Assembly (NCBI RefSeq): GCF_000182925.2
Contig: NC_026505.1
Span: 3,410,001-3,474,000 of the forward strand
Origin: Neurospora crassa OR74A
Lineage: Eukaryota > Ascomycota > Sordariomycetes > Sordariales > Sordariaceae
Direction of reading: 5' to 3'
Length of the DNA: 64,000 nt
This document shows, piece after piece, positions 15,121-28,200 of this stretch. The position numbers and the translations under genes were made by a program. The notes beneath the pieces are model-generated. The model saw only the letters and a program-made list of their open reading frames with translations. It searched no databases and had not been told where the DNA came from. Position 1 is the stretch's first letter, and every line of letters starts with the position of its first letter.

Positions 15121-15600
15121 ACACCACCCACTAACCAGCGGGCGGACACTCTTTTCTAGAAGGTTTTAGATTCACATTCTAGAGGTGAATAGGGTTCAGA
15201 AAAAGAGGTCAACATAATAGAGGTAGACACACTATTGATTATTGTTTGTTAGATTTGACATTTGATAATTTAAAGGCTTTGCTATAGATATGTAGAAAAC
15301 AGTCGGTACTATAGGCATTAGACACCGTGGGGCATAATGAAGTAAACTATCGCAACGTGGTGCATAACTAAAGCACAGTCATCTGCTCTGTAAACAATAC
15401 CTACTATTACTATTTGCTTTGTTAAAGCCGTTTCATAAGACACCTAGAAGGCAGTGCAACTACAAACTGGTACTGGATGGTAACCAGTACACAAGCTGAC
15501 AAGATACTTCTAGGTATTTGGCTTCTAAGAGGTGGTTCCTACCTTGATCATGTGTTTATTAAACAAAATCGTCGTTTTTTTCGTGCATACCTGACTTGAT
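15121..15600. other. AT-richer patch, no gene recognised
   Basis: Compared with both flanks this stretch is visibly richer in A and T and lacks open frames of any size. It may be an old decayed repeat, but I see no terminal repeats or target duplication that would define an element. Confidence 0.35.
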
Positions 15601-15976
15601 CAACGATCAAACCAAGACTTCTTTGGTTTGAAAAAAACGTGCTTGTCGTCGATAGACAGACTGATAATTCATTCGTCTTTCAAGGAGCCTATTACAGTTA
15701 GCATTGACCATTGAATAATCGCCCGGCCGGCGCCGGACTTGTACCCGGTGCCCCCAGCGCTCCCGTCCCTGCCGTCTTCCGATGAGTACAACACTGGTGG
15801 CAATAGTATAGTAGAAACGAGAAGCAGGTCGACCAAAGCAGTCTGCGGAGCGTATCAGCATGCTGCAGTGTTTTCTCAAAGGGTCTCGTCAAGGTGGAAT
15901 TTGCATGATCCTTCAAGACAACTAATGATGTCAGGTAGTTACCCGTTGGATATGTACAGTCAAATTGCCATCTCGT

Positions 15977-15996
15977 GGGGGGGGGGGGGGGGGGGG
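15977..15996. repeat. G homopolymer, 20 bases
   Basis: An uninterrupted run of 20 G on the plus strand. It could form a G-quadruplex or reflect slippage; length calls in such runs are unreliable in assemblies. Confidence 0.85.
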
Positions 15997-17404
15997 ATAA
16001 GTGAAAGAAGCTGTCGCGGTGCTGACTACTTTGCACTAGGTTCTCGCCCATCAGGCCATGTGCCATAGGCGTAGGATGATGAGGCAGTAGCTAAAATTAA
16101 CTCGACTGGAATACTGTGAGAAGTTATGGCACCTCCCGCGAGACGGAGGAGACCTGGATGTTCCATGTTATTGCTATCCAGATCGCCGGACTACTTAAGG
16201 GTCGTGGTGGTGTGCCTTCCTCCTAGCTCTGGGCGCCAAGCTTCGATCCTGGATACTACCCTTCCGAAATGACCCCCGCTCATCCTTCCTGTGGTTGATT
16301 TTCTGACTGAAGTTTGTGTTGCCTTGCAGAGTCGCAGTTCCTTTCAAGCCCCTCGGATACGCCGGCGCCAGAGGAACCGCGAGAGACACATCATCTCCAA
16401 TGCTGGGGGGAGGTGGTTGATCAACAACTCCAGGTCCGAAGCTTTAGATAGAGGTACTGTGACGGTCGTGTCGAAGCTCTGCTCGATGCTCATGTTCCTC
16501 CGATAGCGTGTCCTATGCTGCCAATGGAGTCACTGAGACTCTAGCATCGCGTCAGCCCCGACGAAAACTCAAATAAATGAAAAGCTTCGCGATGTACGGT
16601 TTGGAACCATGTGCCGATACGGAATACTTCACTGCGTACTGAGAGTGAGCGAGCCCAGGAAACATGGAAAACGCCATCAAATCAGGAACAGGGGCATCAT
16701 CAGATGCAGCTGCAAGCTGCATATCATTTTAGAGATGCTGCACGTACCTCAGCGGGCGCTCCCGCCCTTCCCCTCACGGGCGGGCATCCGGATCCCACTG
16801 CCCAAAGGAGGGGAGCGCATGGACGGACGGGTCCAGGGGCATCAAGGTTGCCCGTGCCTGCTTCCATGTTGTCGTGCCCCCCCGTTTCCGGTATAGGGAA
16901 GGTCATTGTTGCTAAAACAGCGCTGAACCCTGTTACACGCCGCCGTCCACGATGGCTGCATACCATCACCCGTAGTTTTATCTGCACTCAGCCGTCGTCC
17001 CTCGCTTACCCAGGTAGGTAGCTTTGCAGGCCCGAGACGGACCCCTCTTCACAAGTTGCACACGGGCGGACATTTTCTCCCAACCCCGTTGGGCCTGAGG
17101 TGATCACGAGTTCACGGTCGTTTGCTTTTTGATTCCGCTGGAGCCTTCTGTGCCTGAAGGACAAGCGATTGCAGCTGTTGTGTTTATGCAGTAGTGGCTC
17201 TTAGCGTCTGGCGTGAAAAGAGTGGCTACCTAAGCGGCTAAACACTCAAGAAAGAAGAGAAAACAGAAGGCAATCAAATACAAAATCAGAGTGATTGGTT
17301 GGAACCTCCATATGAGGTACCGTAAGTCGAATGGCGTGGGAGGTAAGATAAAGAGAGTGAGAGGAACGCCGGCGCGGGTGAGAACATTCTCCATTTTTTC
17401 TCTC

Positions 17405-17422
17405 TTTTTTTTTTTTTTTTTT
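17405..17422. repeat. T homopolymer, 18 bases
   Basis: An uninterrupted run of 18 T followed by g and five more T. There is no RNA gene in front of it that would make it a polymerase III terminator. Confidence 0.8.
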
Positions 17423-20400
17423 GTTTTTCTATTGGAAGGAATACTATTGACGTACAGTGATGGACTTGAGTCCAGTCGCAAAAGCAATCCATTTCTGGTC
17501 GGTACCTAGTAAGGTGTCTTCTGTTCGTCTGAAAACTCGCACAGTCTCGAGGTGATACTACTACATTCGCAACGGCAGAGTCACATGGCGGATCCATAAA
17601 ACCCCACTTGTAACGACGGGATAGCCCGTCTCCTTCCCACAATGTTCTTGTTACTCTGGTATAGTGGGTTGGGGGATAGTTGCTCTCAGATGTGGGATGG
17701 AAATGACGGTAGGTAGATAAAGTTGAGAGAGCTAGACCGAGTATAGGAGATATAATATTTGTTCTTATACGGATGCCGAATATAGAGCGCGGTAGCAGTT
17801 AAGGAACCGAAGGTCAAGGGAATGTGGAATCTTAGTAGATCCAGTATCAATCGAACTAGTGCACACGGTCTCGCCATCGCACCTGAAAATGGGGTGCCGT
17901 GAGATAATCCGTAGGTAGACAAGGCTCGAAGACAGAAGCTGATTAGGTACATGTTTGGGCAGGTGTAATTTCGCCTTGTCAAAGAAGGACACTCTGTACC
18001 TAAAAGCGGACTAACGCGGGATCACTACAATGTAACCACCGAAGCATCTACAACAGACTTCCACATGGTGAAGAGATCATAACCATGTTTGGATTGTGCT
18101 TCTTGTCTTTTCGCCGTCTTGATAGAACCTGTTTGTATCGCCAAAGTGTAGGTGAAGGCCCGGCGGTCTGGTTTGGCTGGTTCGAAGACGAAGCTTCCAT
18201 CGCCAGATCCAATCGTAATAATACCAAGCATTGGCCGGACGAGGAGTATCCGGCATTCAGGAGATCTGGATCAGGGGTATCAATAGAATATTGATCACCT
18301 TTTCTAACAATGACGCAACGAGTGGGGAGCCCGATGTTTAGGGGTTTAGGCGTTTGTGACAAAAACCAAACTGATATATCATTTGTAGAAATTCCACAGC
18401 CAGCTTCAAGGTACTGGACGAAACAGTAATTCGTGTATTACCGTGCAATGTACTGTCTAATTAGCATGGCCGTTTCTGGATGACAGAGTCATAGTAGGTA
18501 ACCCGGTTTGCTGTCAACGCCTTGTTTTCACCCCTCTTGTGAAGGGGTTTTCGTACAGGAGATCGGCCGACTTGAAACGCGCGTGGTCGTTGTATCAATG
18601 CGGGGACGACTGATCCTCATGGCAATCAATTAAACGGTCTTGTTGGGATTCGAAGGCATTCAACGCTCCACCACCGTGCGGAAGCCCAACTGGAAGTGTG
18701 TGACGCACAGTGACCGCCGAATTGTGCAGATACTTACCTACTAGAATAGCAAGAAGATACCGCCTTTTTTTTTTCTCTTTCCTTTTTGTTTGTTTCTCGT
18801 TTTCATTCATGTCGTTTTTCACCGGCTACTGCACTTTCTAGGGCTACCGTAGATACTTGCGAGATTGGCAACCATCAAGTCCCTGTTTGGGCGCCGGGCA
18901 GAGCATATGCTTTATAGGGCAAGCCCGATTCTATGCATTATTGAAACGCACGCAAGTTGGAGTGGTGGGCAATGTCTTCGAGTGTTCACTAACTGAATGT
19001 GGACAGACACATCTGCTAGCATATGATGGCTTTATGGAGCGCCGCGTTCGGCCCTGCCTGCCGCTCAAAAGAGGAGATTGACGGTTGCCAATCTCGCGAG
19101 TCTCTACGGTATTGAAGTTTGGAGGCCTGTACTGTCTTGCCATTCGTTGCAAGTCATCCGCATGCTGGAACTTGCCAGTCTACGCCAGTTGTTGAGTGGT
19201 ACGCTAAGCTTGCCAGCCACGTCTACCACATTGGCGCTCCGGCATGCAGGTGCTTTCCCCGATCCGCTAGACTGTGTTTGGGGAGGATGAATCCGACATG
19301 AAAGAGAAGAAGCAGTAGTAGGGTTGTTTCGGTCAATTGCGGTGTCTGGTATCCGAGTCGGTCTTGTCGCGAACCCGGAGCGAGGGGTAACCGACGACAG
19401 CCCAGTGAGTGCGGCGCCACGGATCGTGGTCCGTTAGCAGGAGGTGTCGACATGCCGGCCGGTCGGTCGGGGGCGGCTGACTTTGTTAAGCGCCGTGCTT
19501 GACACCTTTGGCCTGGCATTAAACGGTGGCCGCTCAGAACCAAGGCACTGATCATCGGTACTATCCGTCATACGTAGTTATCATCTGGATTCAAGGCTTG
19601 AAAGCGTCGAAAATTGCGAGGCATGCTTATCATATTGGTGGCGTAAAGTTCACACGAGTCGCAGCATACTTCTTGGCATCTCAAAAAAAATGGAAATGCG
19701 GAATACGAAGCACTTATGGCGCGCTCCCGTAACGAACAAGTGCTGCGTCTCGTACTGGTTATTTGCTGGAAAATTGGGTTCGTGGTGCTCACCTAAGCTT
19801 CGGCGTTCAGCCATGGCCTCACAAACCAACCTTCTGGCGCTAAACACAAAAGCCAGAGGTTGCTGTAGTAAAATGTCGGTGAGTCGGAAATGGTCTATAT
19901 GTGTGAAGCTATCGGGTACCAATAGGCCACCGTCAGCCCTTGCATCGTGTATGTACGTACCCGGCAATTAAATCCATCGGTGTGAAGATAAAGAGTTACT
20001 AGAGGGAGCAAGCAGCAGCTGCCTTGACTTCTATGCTAGGAAGCAGCAACATCGGTCGACCTGCCGTTGGCGTGCTGCTCAGCTAATTAGTGCTGCCAAA
20101 GTTGGTCGTATCCGAAAGAAGCGCAATCGGCTGCTTGCTGATATGAATTTGGCTCCGCGAGGGAATGTTTCGCTGGCCCTCGTCACTCAATCTGAGACAA
20201 AGGATGAAGGTATTTGACGGATGTGAGAATATCAAAACCAAGACTCGGCGAGGAGCGAGGAGCGTTGGAGGCTACCTTGTCCGTTTTCCGTTTCGGCGAC
20301 TTGGCCAAACTATACCAGTATCCTATACATACCTTGCAGTGGTACACCTGTATCAGGCGTCAAAACCCCCCATTGGCATGAAGACATTCAGGACTGCTCA

Positions 20401-20451
20401 GCCGCATGTTATTGACAAGGGCCTCGCGACCGGGTGCCCGGCATCGAAGAC

Positions 20452-20509
20452 GGGGAGGGAGGGAGATGGCGCCGTAGTTCGGGGAGGGAGGGAGATGGCG
20501 CCGTAGTTC
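20452..20509. repeat. Perfect 29-bp tandem duplication
   Basis: Two identical head-to-tail copies of a 29-base unit at 20452-20480 and 20481-20509. Each has a gggaggga-type purine block followed by tggcgccgtag. Identity of the copies suggests recent replication slippage or an assembly duplication. Confidence 0.85.
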
Positions 20510-22475
20510 CCTGTTTGTCAACTTCTGGGAATGCCGCGGCTACAACCACATGGGTGAGCTCCAGATGATTGGTCCTCACCCGTGAAACGTGCTGTTGAAG
20601 ATCCTGCTGCATCACATCCCGGGTACCATACTACCTCCAATCGAAACGCGCGATAGCCCGAGGAGCCTTCTCTCGCTTCAATTTCTTCCATGACTACGGC
20701 GGCTCATCAGTGAGTGGCTTGCGGGTTTGTTCAATCGTACAACGGTCAACAGGGGGCTGTGGCACCCTGAAAACCCATATACTTGGATCATCATGTGGGT
20801 AACGGAGGAGCGCTGAGAAATTCTTGTCTGTCACGAGGTATAGACAAGATAGACCCCGTCCGTACCGCATGGAAATTCGATACGGTTGGGAATTGTTGAT
20901 TCTGAGAATGAAGTCGGCTCGGCTCGGCTTCCTCAAATGAGCGACAGGATGAACACAGGTCCCGTAGGGCAACTCTCTAAATACCCAGTGATATTGGTCT
21001 GTTTGTGCGCGAGGTGATGATTTGATGACACGAGTGTCGAAATGCACGAGAGATCTGACGATCATTAGCCAAAATCCTCCTTGCGACTAAGTGTGGGGGG
21101 TGAAAAACTTAAAGGGCTAGGTAGCTGCGACAGCCAATCTGATAATGGGTAGTGACAGTGAGATCACGCCGTTTCTTTCAACAAAACCGTTTCAATGGTG
21201 ATTTCCCGCCTGCCAAGACACATGTTTCAGAATTGCTGATTCTTCCCTCAGTTGATCTTGATACCTTAGGCTTCGGTCATTTGGGGTAGGTAAACATCAG
21301 GTCATCTCTGGAGCCTTGACCCCTCTCCTCTGTCCATAAGTGGCAGCAGCGATCTGCATAGGAAGAGGAACTTGAAGGCATCCGGCGTGGGGTCAACTTG
21401 AGTGTCTCAGAGGGAGTGCATATCCGGAAGAGGAGACGGATCATTAACATACGGTATGATCTGCCATCAGGATGGAACAAATTACCTTTCTTTACGTTCG
21501 GTATGACAGAGTACTTCACTTACATACCTGGCTTGTCCGAGAATCAGACGTACGTACCAGGGCCGTCAGTTCGGAGTAAGGGCGGAGAACAAAGAACCAT
21601 CTCGTTGGATGTCCTGATTGATATCTTGCAAAGCCGTCTCGATCTTTCTTCTACCCAGCGTTTGAACCCCATCAGGCTCGAGCTGAACAAGGCGCCGGGT
21701 GATGACAGTCATCGAAGTTGACGGCCCGGGACCGCATGGCCGGCACCAGGGGATATATTACGGACAAGGACTCTAGGTTACCTCTACCGTTTGGCCCTCG
21801 TCTTGTTTCCAATCCGGTACCCGATTGGTTGCGGCAGCTTTATGTCAATTCGCTGAATTTCGCGACTGCCACACACCAACCAGCCTATCATTAATCACCG
21901 TCGTGACTGCACCCACCCCATTTGGATCTAATGTCTTTGAAGCCTGAGTACGTACCTTAGCACATTGCGGGGGGCCTCGTGTGTGAGATAATTTCACACC
22001 CATTGCTAGGCACGTGTCGTTTATATAATTCGAAAGATTCATAGCAGCTAGATCCGTGGTTAGCCCCCGATTGTCAGTCTGTGGTTAGGGCGACAGACAG
22101 AAGTCAAGGAGCCAAGTCCCAAACAGACGTGATTCGTCGATAAGGGTCAATGTGGCACCGTTTAGGGGGATTTTCTCCCATCCCAGTTGCTGTCCATCAA
22201 AAACACCAAAAGGGGGCTCCTGAACGATCGGTACAAGCAGTGCCTGACGGCGCATGTCTGACCTCACTGCACTGAAGCGAGCTGAAGGAAAAAAGCAGCG
22301 GTACAGTACGTACCTGGCCCCGTTCATAGGTCGCCTATCAGCGTTCATCCAAATTTGCGGTAGCCCTGGCAACAGGGACAGGGAAAGACTTGGACGACCC
22401 GGGACAGCTCATCTGATCGGCCGCGACTGTGAAATGTTCCGATGGATTTGGAGAGATGCTACTAGTCTTACCAGT

Positions 22476-22480
22476 CTTCC
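22476..22480. repeat. Target-site duplication, left copy (cttcc)
   Basis: The five bases cttcc directly precede the left outer LTR. The same five bases directly follow the right LTR at 37603-37607. This fixes both ends of the outer retrotransposon insertion. Confidence 0.9.
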
Positions 22481-22718
22481 TGTCACGGGGCGCGAGCAAG
22501 CACTAAGCTAAGACTTTGATTGTTGTGCGAGGAACAGGAAGAGAATCCTGTGCGCGCACGAGAACTATATAGGGCACGCTTGTGCGTGGGTCCAGTACAC
22601 GGACCACAGCACGTGTGTACGTAATTGCTATACTATATTTAAATAGCTGCAGGCTGGCTATACTACTATAGTGTAGTACTTATTTATATATAGGAATATA
22701 GTAGCAATGCCTATAATA
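22481..22718 (-). repeat. Outer element LTR, left copy (3' LTR in element sense)
   Basis: 238 bp, the same length as the right copy. By eye the two copies differ at roughly 40 positions, all transitions, with no indel seen. The first ~90-135 bases (toward the flank) are unmutated, while the half facing the element interior is heavily converted toward T and A. Confidence 0.93.
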
Positions 22719-22730
22719 CTACCCCCTTCC
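22719..22730 (-). other. Polypurine tract of outer element
   Basis: On the minus strand this reads ggaagggggtag and directly abuts the LTR. That is the position and composition expected of the plus-strand primer of an LTR retrotransposon, and it gives the element's orientation. Confidence 0.8.
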
Positions 22731-23399
22731 AAAACGAAGTTCCTCCTTAGAAAAATTCGTTATTATTAACAAAGTGGACCTTCTCGAGCTTCCCGTAGCT
22801 ATATCCAATTAGGTACTAGTAAAATTTCTTACTAAAGCGGGAAGGTGCTTAGCGCCCGCCGGTACTTCAACTCCCGCTTAGGGGTAGATTACTAACTAAA
22901 ATATTATTAAATCCGACCTTCTCGCTATAAGAGCTATTATTACCCTTAATAATCTATTTATACGCCGGAAACTAGCTTAATTATTATATATAGAGAACCT
23001 TAATAGCTCCTACTATTATTAGCCCTACCGGGGGTATTACAAGGATATTTATAGTATAGCGGTTTGCGGGGACGCTTATAATTACTATTAGTATAAGTTT
23101 GGAGAGTTCGCGCGTTCAACTCCTTATTTATACCTTCTTTTCTCTTTAAATACTTAGTTATTATATTACTAATATTCTTAAATCCCTCTTATTTTCTAAT
23201 CTTTTAATATTAATTACGTATAGGCTATTCCGGGGAAATAGGAGACGTAAGACTGTTATAAGACGTACTATTTCTCAGTACTATTAATAATTATTTTATA
23301 AAAGGGTATACTATAAGGTATTCAATTAGGGTATACGGAATAAATCGAGTTAAACTCCTTTTTTATTGTATTTATACTAATTTATTACTTACTACTCTA

Positions 23400-26300
23400 A
23401 TCTTTTTATTTAATTTACCCTTTTATTTACTATTTAATTTTATACTTTACTATATTAATTATTTTGAGGCCGGCTTCGGTAGTAGTCGCCCTAATAGTAC
23501 TAATACTTTATTAGAGGATACCTTAAAGTTCTTTGCTTTTTACTATACCTTAAAACCCTTCTTAAAAATAGGTGAGGAGGGCCTAATTCTAGGCGTATAT
23601 TATAAAACTCTTAGACTAATTTGTAATGACCTTCTAAATTTACCGTTAATTGCTAGTTAGGGGGGTAATGAGTCTATTTTATTTAGTAATACTAGCTATT
23701 TCCTACCTTCTAGTAGTCTAATAGAATTTCGAATTCCTAACGTCTCTCTTTAATAAAGTTATCAGTTTTAGTAATAACTATTCCCTTATTTGCTTTAATA
23801 TTTATAATTAGATTGGATTACTCCGGTAACCCTTCTATATAAGGTTTAACCCTTAAAACATTAATTATATAAATAATTTTTATATTTATTAATAAGGATA
23901 ATTTTAACGAATATAAATTTACTTTTATTATACGAAAAGGACCTTCAAATTTTAGTAATAGTTTTACTACCGGCCGACCTATAGCGTAATTCTCTATATT
24001 AAATATAATTATATTACCCGGTTTATATTTAAGAGTATTCGTCCTCCTTATATTGGCCGTTGCCTTATACCGGTTTTGGGCTTATCTTAATAATACAATA
24101 AGTTTGTTCTAGATTGTTTTAAAACGCTCTATAATTTTATTAGCTTTGAATATCTATTATCGTTACTCCGGCAATATATTTAGTAACGGTAGTTTTAAAG
24201 GTTTAATACCTATTTAGGAATGGAATCCGTAGTTAGTAAAGAATAGTAAAACCCTTATAGTTACTAATTAGAAGTTATTACCCTAAAATTCGGCTAACGC
24301 TAACCAATTTACTTAATTATCCTAAGCTTAATTAATAAAAGTCCGGAAGTATTGCTCTATCTTAGTATTAATCCTCTCCGTTTAACTATTTATTTCTTTA
24401 TAATACGGCGTAGATAATTTCAATTTAATACTTAATTTATCCGAAAGTTATTACTAGAATATAAATACGAATTATATTTCCCTATTTAATACTATAATAT
24501 TTAATAAACTATATAGGGTATAAATACGGTCGATAAATTTCTCTACTAATTCCTCGGTTAATAATCCTTCGTAAGGAATAAAATACTTTATTTTAATTAA
24601 CCTATTTACTACTACCGTTACGTATTAGTAGGCTACCCCTTTATTATTCTTTATTAATTTAGGTAGTAGTATTACGTAATTTATAGAAATATTCCGCTAT
24701 AGGGTATAAAGTAGTAGTAGCAGTTTTAAAAAACCTATTGGCGTTGTCCTTAATAATTTAGTTTTTAAATATGAGAGATACCTTCTATAGTAAATATTAA
24801 TTATAGTAATTAATTCTAGCTATTAGTACGTACGGTTTATTAAATTGAAGGTTTTATCCTATCTAGGGTGCCTACCTAGTACCAAAGCGTATATTCTATA
24901 GATTAACTCTAGCTACATTTTCTTATTATTAGGTGGTATTATTACTCTATTTCGGAATATAGTTCCATTATTAATAAAATAGTATTCTATAAAGGGGATT
25001 TTTAAAACCTTCTTTAAATACCCCGGCTAGCAATTACCTCCTTTAATAACTACAATAATATCCGTTATTATTAAAGAATTATTATAAAACTTCGTTATTA
25101 AATTATTAATATAAATTCCTATATAACTATCCTCCTTAACTCCCTCTTCTCCTTCTAGGGTATAAATTATTAAAGGTTCTCCCTTATCCGTTATTATATT
25201 AACGTAAATCCCTTCCTCGGTATTAGAGAGATCGAAGGAGTTATTAAAACAATTAGGATCAATTAATAACTTTTCTTTAACTTACAATCGGTCGTCGAAG
25301 GTATTTCTAAGGATATACTCTAATTTCTTATTTAGTGCGTCCGGTCGTACGTTGATAGAATTAGGTCTATATCTAATAGTAAAGTTAAATTTCAATAAAA
25401 ATTCGGATTAGCATATATACTAGGGGGTAAGTTTTTTCGTAGTATTAAAGGTCTTTAAGTTCTTATAGTTTATAACGATTTTAAAGGACTTTATTATTCC
25501 CTTTAATTCTAGCCTCTATTCTTCTAGTACCTTTACAATTACTAAAAATTCTTTATTATAAATATTATAATTATATTCGGTTATTAGATACTTTATTAAA
25601 AAGTAAGCAATTAGATAGAGTTAGCTATTATTATATATTTAGGAGAGGGTTCCTCCGGACGACTAATTAGAAGCGTTAATTTCTACTACTATAGGTTTCT
25701 CCTAATCGTAGATTTTCAATATTAGTACGGTTGTAAATACGTCTTTTAATAATTAGAATACTATCTTATACTTATCTTCTTACTACTAATCCACCTCCTT
25801 CTTCGTAAATTTATATAGTAGTTTTACCATCAACGAAAATTGCGCTATAAAGCGCTTATAAAAGTTAGCGAAACCTAAGAATTATTAGAGCTGCCGCTTC
25901 GAGGTCGGCGTTTCCTAATAAGTAATAATTTTAACCTTATTTAAATCTATTTCGATACTTCCTAATATAATAATTAGGCTTAAGTATTTCGTCCTTTAAG
26001 TATAGAATTTATACTTATTAATATCAATTTATAATCCTATATTAATTAAACATTAGAATACCTTTCGAATATATTTAATATACTCTTCGTATATTTTTAA
26101 AAAGATTAGTATATTGTTTAGGTAAATTGTAGCGTATATATTTAGAATATTATAAAGGATATTATTAATAAAGTTCTAAAAAGAGGCTAAGGCTCCTAAT
26201 AACCCGAAGGGGTATATTAACAATTTATATAGGTTAAACTATATAATAAATACCGTTAACTACTTATATCCTTCGGTTATACGTAATTAATTAAATATTA

Positions 26301-28200
26301 CAATAACATCTACTTTTATAAATTACCTTACCCTACAAATAACGTTTAGAATCTCCTAGATTAATAGTAGGGGGTATCTATTCTTCAAAGAAATATTATT
26401 AATTCTTTTGTAATTAATATGAATCCTTATACCGCCGCCTAATTTGCGTGCTAATAATACTAAGGACGCTACATTGGATATTAAAGGTTATATAAATCTT
26501 TTTACTAGATTATTATTAAATTATTATTTAATAACTTTAAATTTTTACAATAATATAAACTTCGCTCTAAAGTATAGTAGTTCGTTGCCTAATATTAATT
26601 CGATCTTGTAATTGTAGGAGCGGTATTTTAGAAGTACCTTAGTATTTATAGGGTTTACTATTCTAAATAAATTTTTATATTTATTTAGGAAGTATTCCCT
26701 AACTTTATTTAGGGTATATTTTAGCCGGGTAGACTTTTCTATAAACTTCTATACATCCTTTTCCGTAATATTATAAATACAATTAACTTCTATTAGTAGT
26801 ATTAATCCTACCTCCTTCCTTAGGTTATAAATATAGTTTATAAATATTTAGACGGTTTTTCTTAGCTTGAATAACGTATTAGAGGTTTGTTCTCCTACTA
26901 CTTCCGCCTTATAAATATCGATTATTTTATAGACTTTAGGGTTTTCGAAATACTTTTTATATAGTTTACCTTTACCTATTATAATATTTTTCTAAGCCTC
27001 CTCCAATAAAGCTAATATAGAAATATATAATTTTTCTTTTTAAAATTCCTCAAACTTTACTTATATTATTAAATTAACGCGTATGCCTCTTATTTTAGTG
27101 TTTATTATAAATATCTCGGCGTTGATTAGTTGGAAATTTTCAGGGTCGAATGGGTTCGCTTCTAAGTTTGTTAGTTCGAATTAGTAGAAATAAGTGTATT
27201 AGACTCATTCTAGCCTCGCTATAGTCTAAATTCTATAGCCTCCCTTAATTTCTATTATTGCTTTAATTTTATTAGGCTTCCTTTTAGGTCCAAAGGGTTC
27301 TTCGAATTCCCCGACCGCCGCTAACTATACTAGTACCTCTATTATTAGCGTTTAACTCCCTTTTAGTACCTCCGTAGGGTATACCAATACTTAGTTAGCT
27401 AGTACCTATTCGGCTACCTAGGGCTTTTTAGAGTTAGCGATTGCCTAGCGTTTTAAGGCTTTAGCTATCCTTCTTTCTTTATTTAAGGGTAGGTTTATTA
27501 CTAGTCCCTCGCCTAATAGAGGGTTTACTACCGGCTTTAGAAATATTAGCGTTATTAATATTCTAATAATATTAAATACATTAATACAGTTCCCGATATA
27601 TCCCTTATTCTATATAACTTTATTAGTTACCTAATTAATATTTGGGTTGTATAATTATAATTACAATTAACTTAGGATAATAGGGTATTTTTATACTAAA
27701 TTAATTACGAAGAGTTTAATTAGTTCTTTATAATAGCCGATCCGCATTATTATTTCTATATAATACTTAACCTATTCTTTAAAACCGCCGTTTATTAGAT
27801 ATAAGGGTTTTGTTTTATTGAATTTATATATTTCGAAGTATATTTTTTCAGTAAAAGTCTTATTAATAAAAGCCTTCTTTGTATAGTTAGAGTCGATTAG
27901 TAATACGTAGTTAATTTTATTATTATATTAGGGGTATTAAAAGTAAGTAGATAAGAGGGTAGTATTTTATTTATAGATATTTAAACTTTCTATAGATAAA
28001 GGTTTACTTTTTTAGTAAGTAAGAATTTATTAAATATTTATATTCTTAATAATATTACTCGTACTTCCTCCTTCCCTAATTCTTTAGTCCCTTTTAGGCC
28101 CTTAGATATATTTTAATCCGAGGGTTCGCTATTTCCCTACTATTAGATAATATTGGTCTTAGGAGGTACTATATTAGCCGTCTCCTTTAAGGGAGGTGCG
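23400..28200 (-). pseudogene. Outer element pol (protease, reverse transcriptase, integrase), RIP-destroyed
   Basis: Remnants of a Ty3/gypsy polyprotein read on the minus strand in descending order. A retropepsin-like IDSN (expected DSG) lies near 27880. The reverse transcriptase box reads IYLNNILIF near 26104-26130; the family has YLDD, and both catalytic Asp codons have become Asn. Downstream is the family-typical tract IYEEYIKYIRKVF. The integrase core lies near 24422-24540, where FIDRIYTLY is followed by a stretch in which the expected SDRG.QFVS..W has become Asn, Glu and several stops. Trp and Gln codons are replaced by stops throughout. Boundaries are approximate because no continuous frame survives. 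Confidence 0.85.

Larger units (their letters stand above)
15601..22475. other. Intergenic, no gene recognised
   Basis: No supported gene up to the edge of the retrotransposon. It holds a 20-base G run, an 18-base T run and a perfect 29-bp tandem duplication (listed separately). Short hairpin-forming sequences occur, for example cccct/aggggt around 18530-18550, but none is distinctive. Base composition stays normal right up to the target-site duplication at 22476. Confidence 0.5.
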
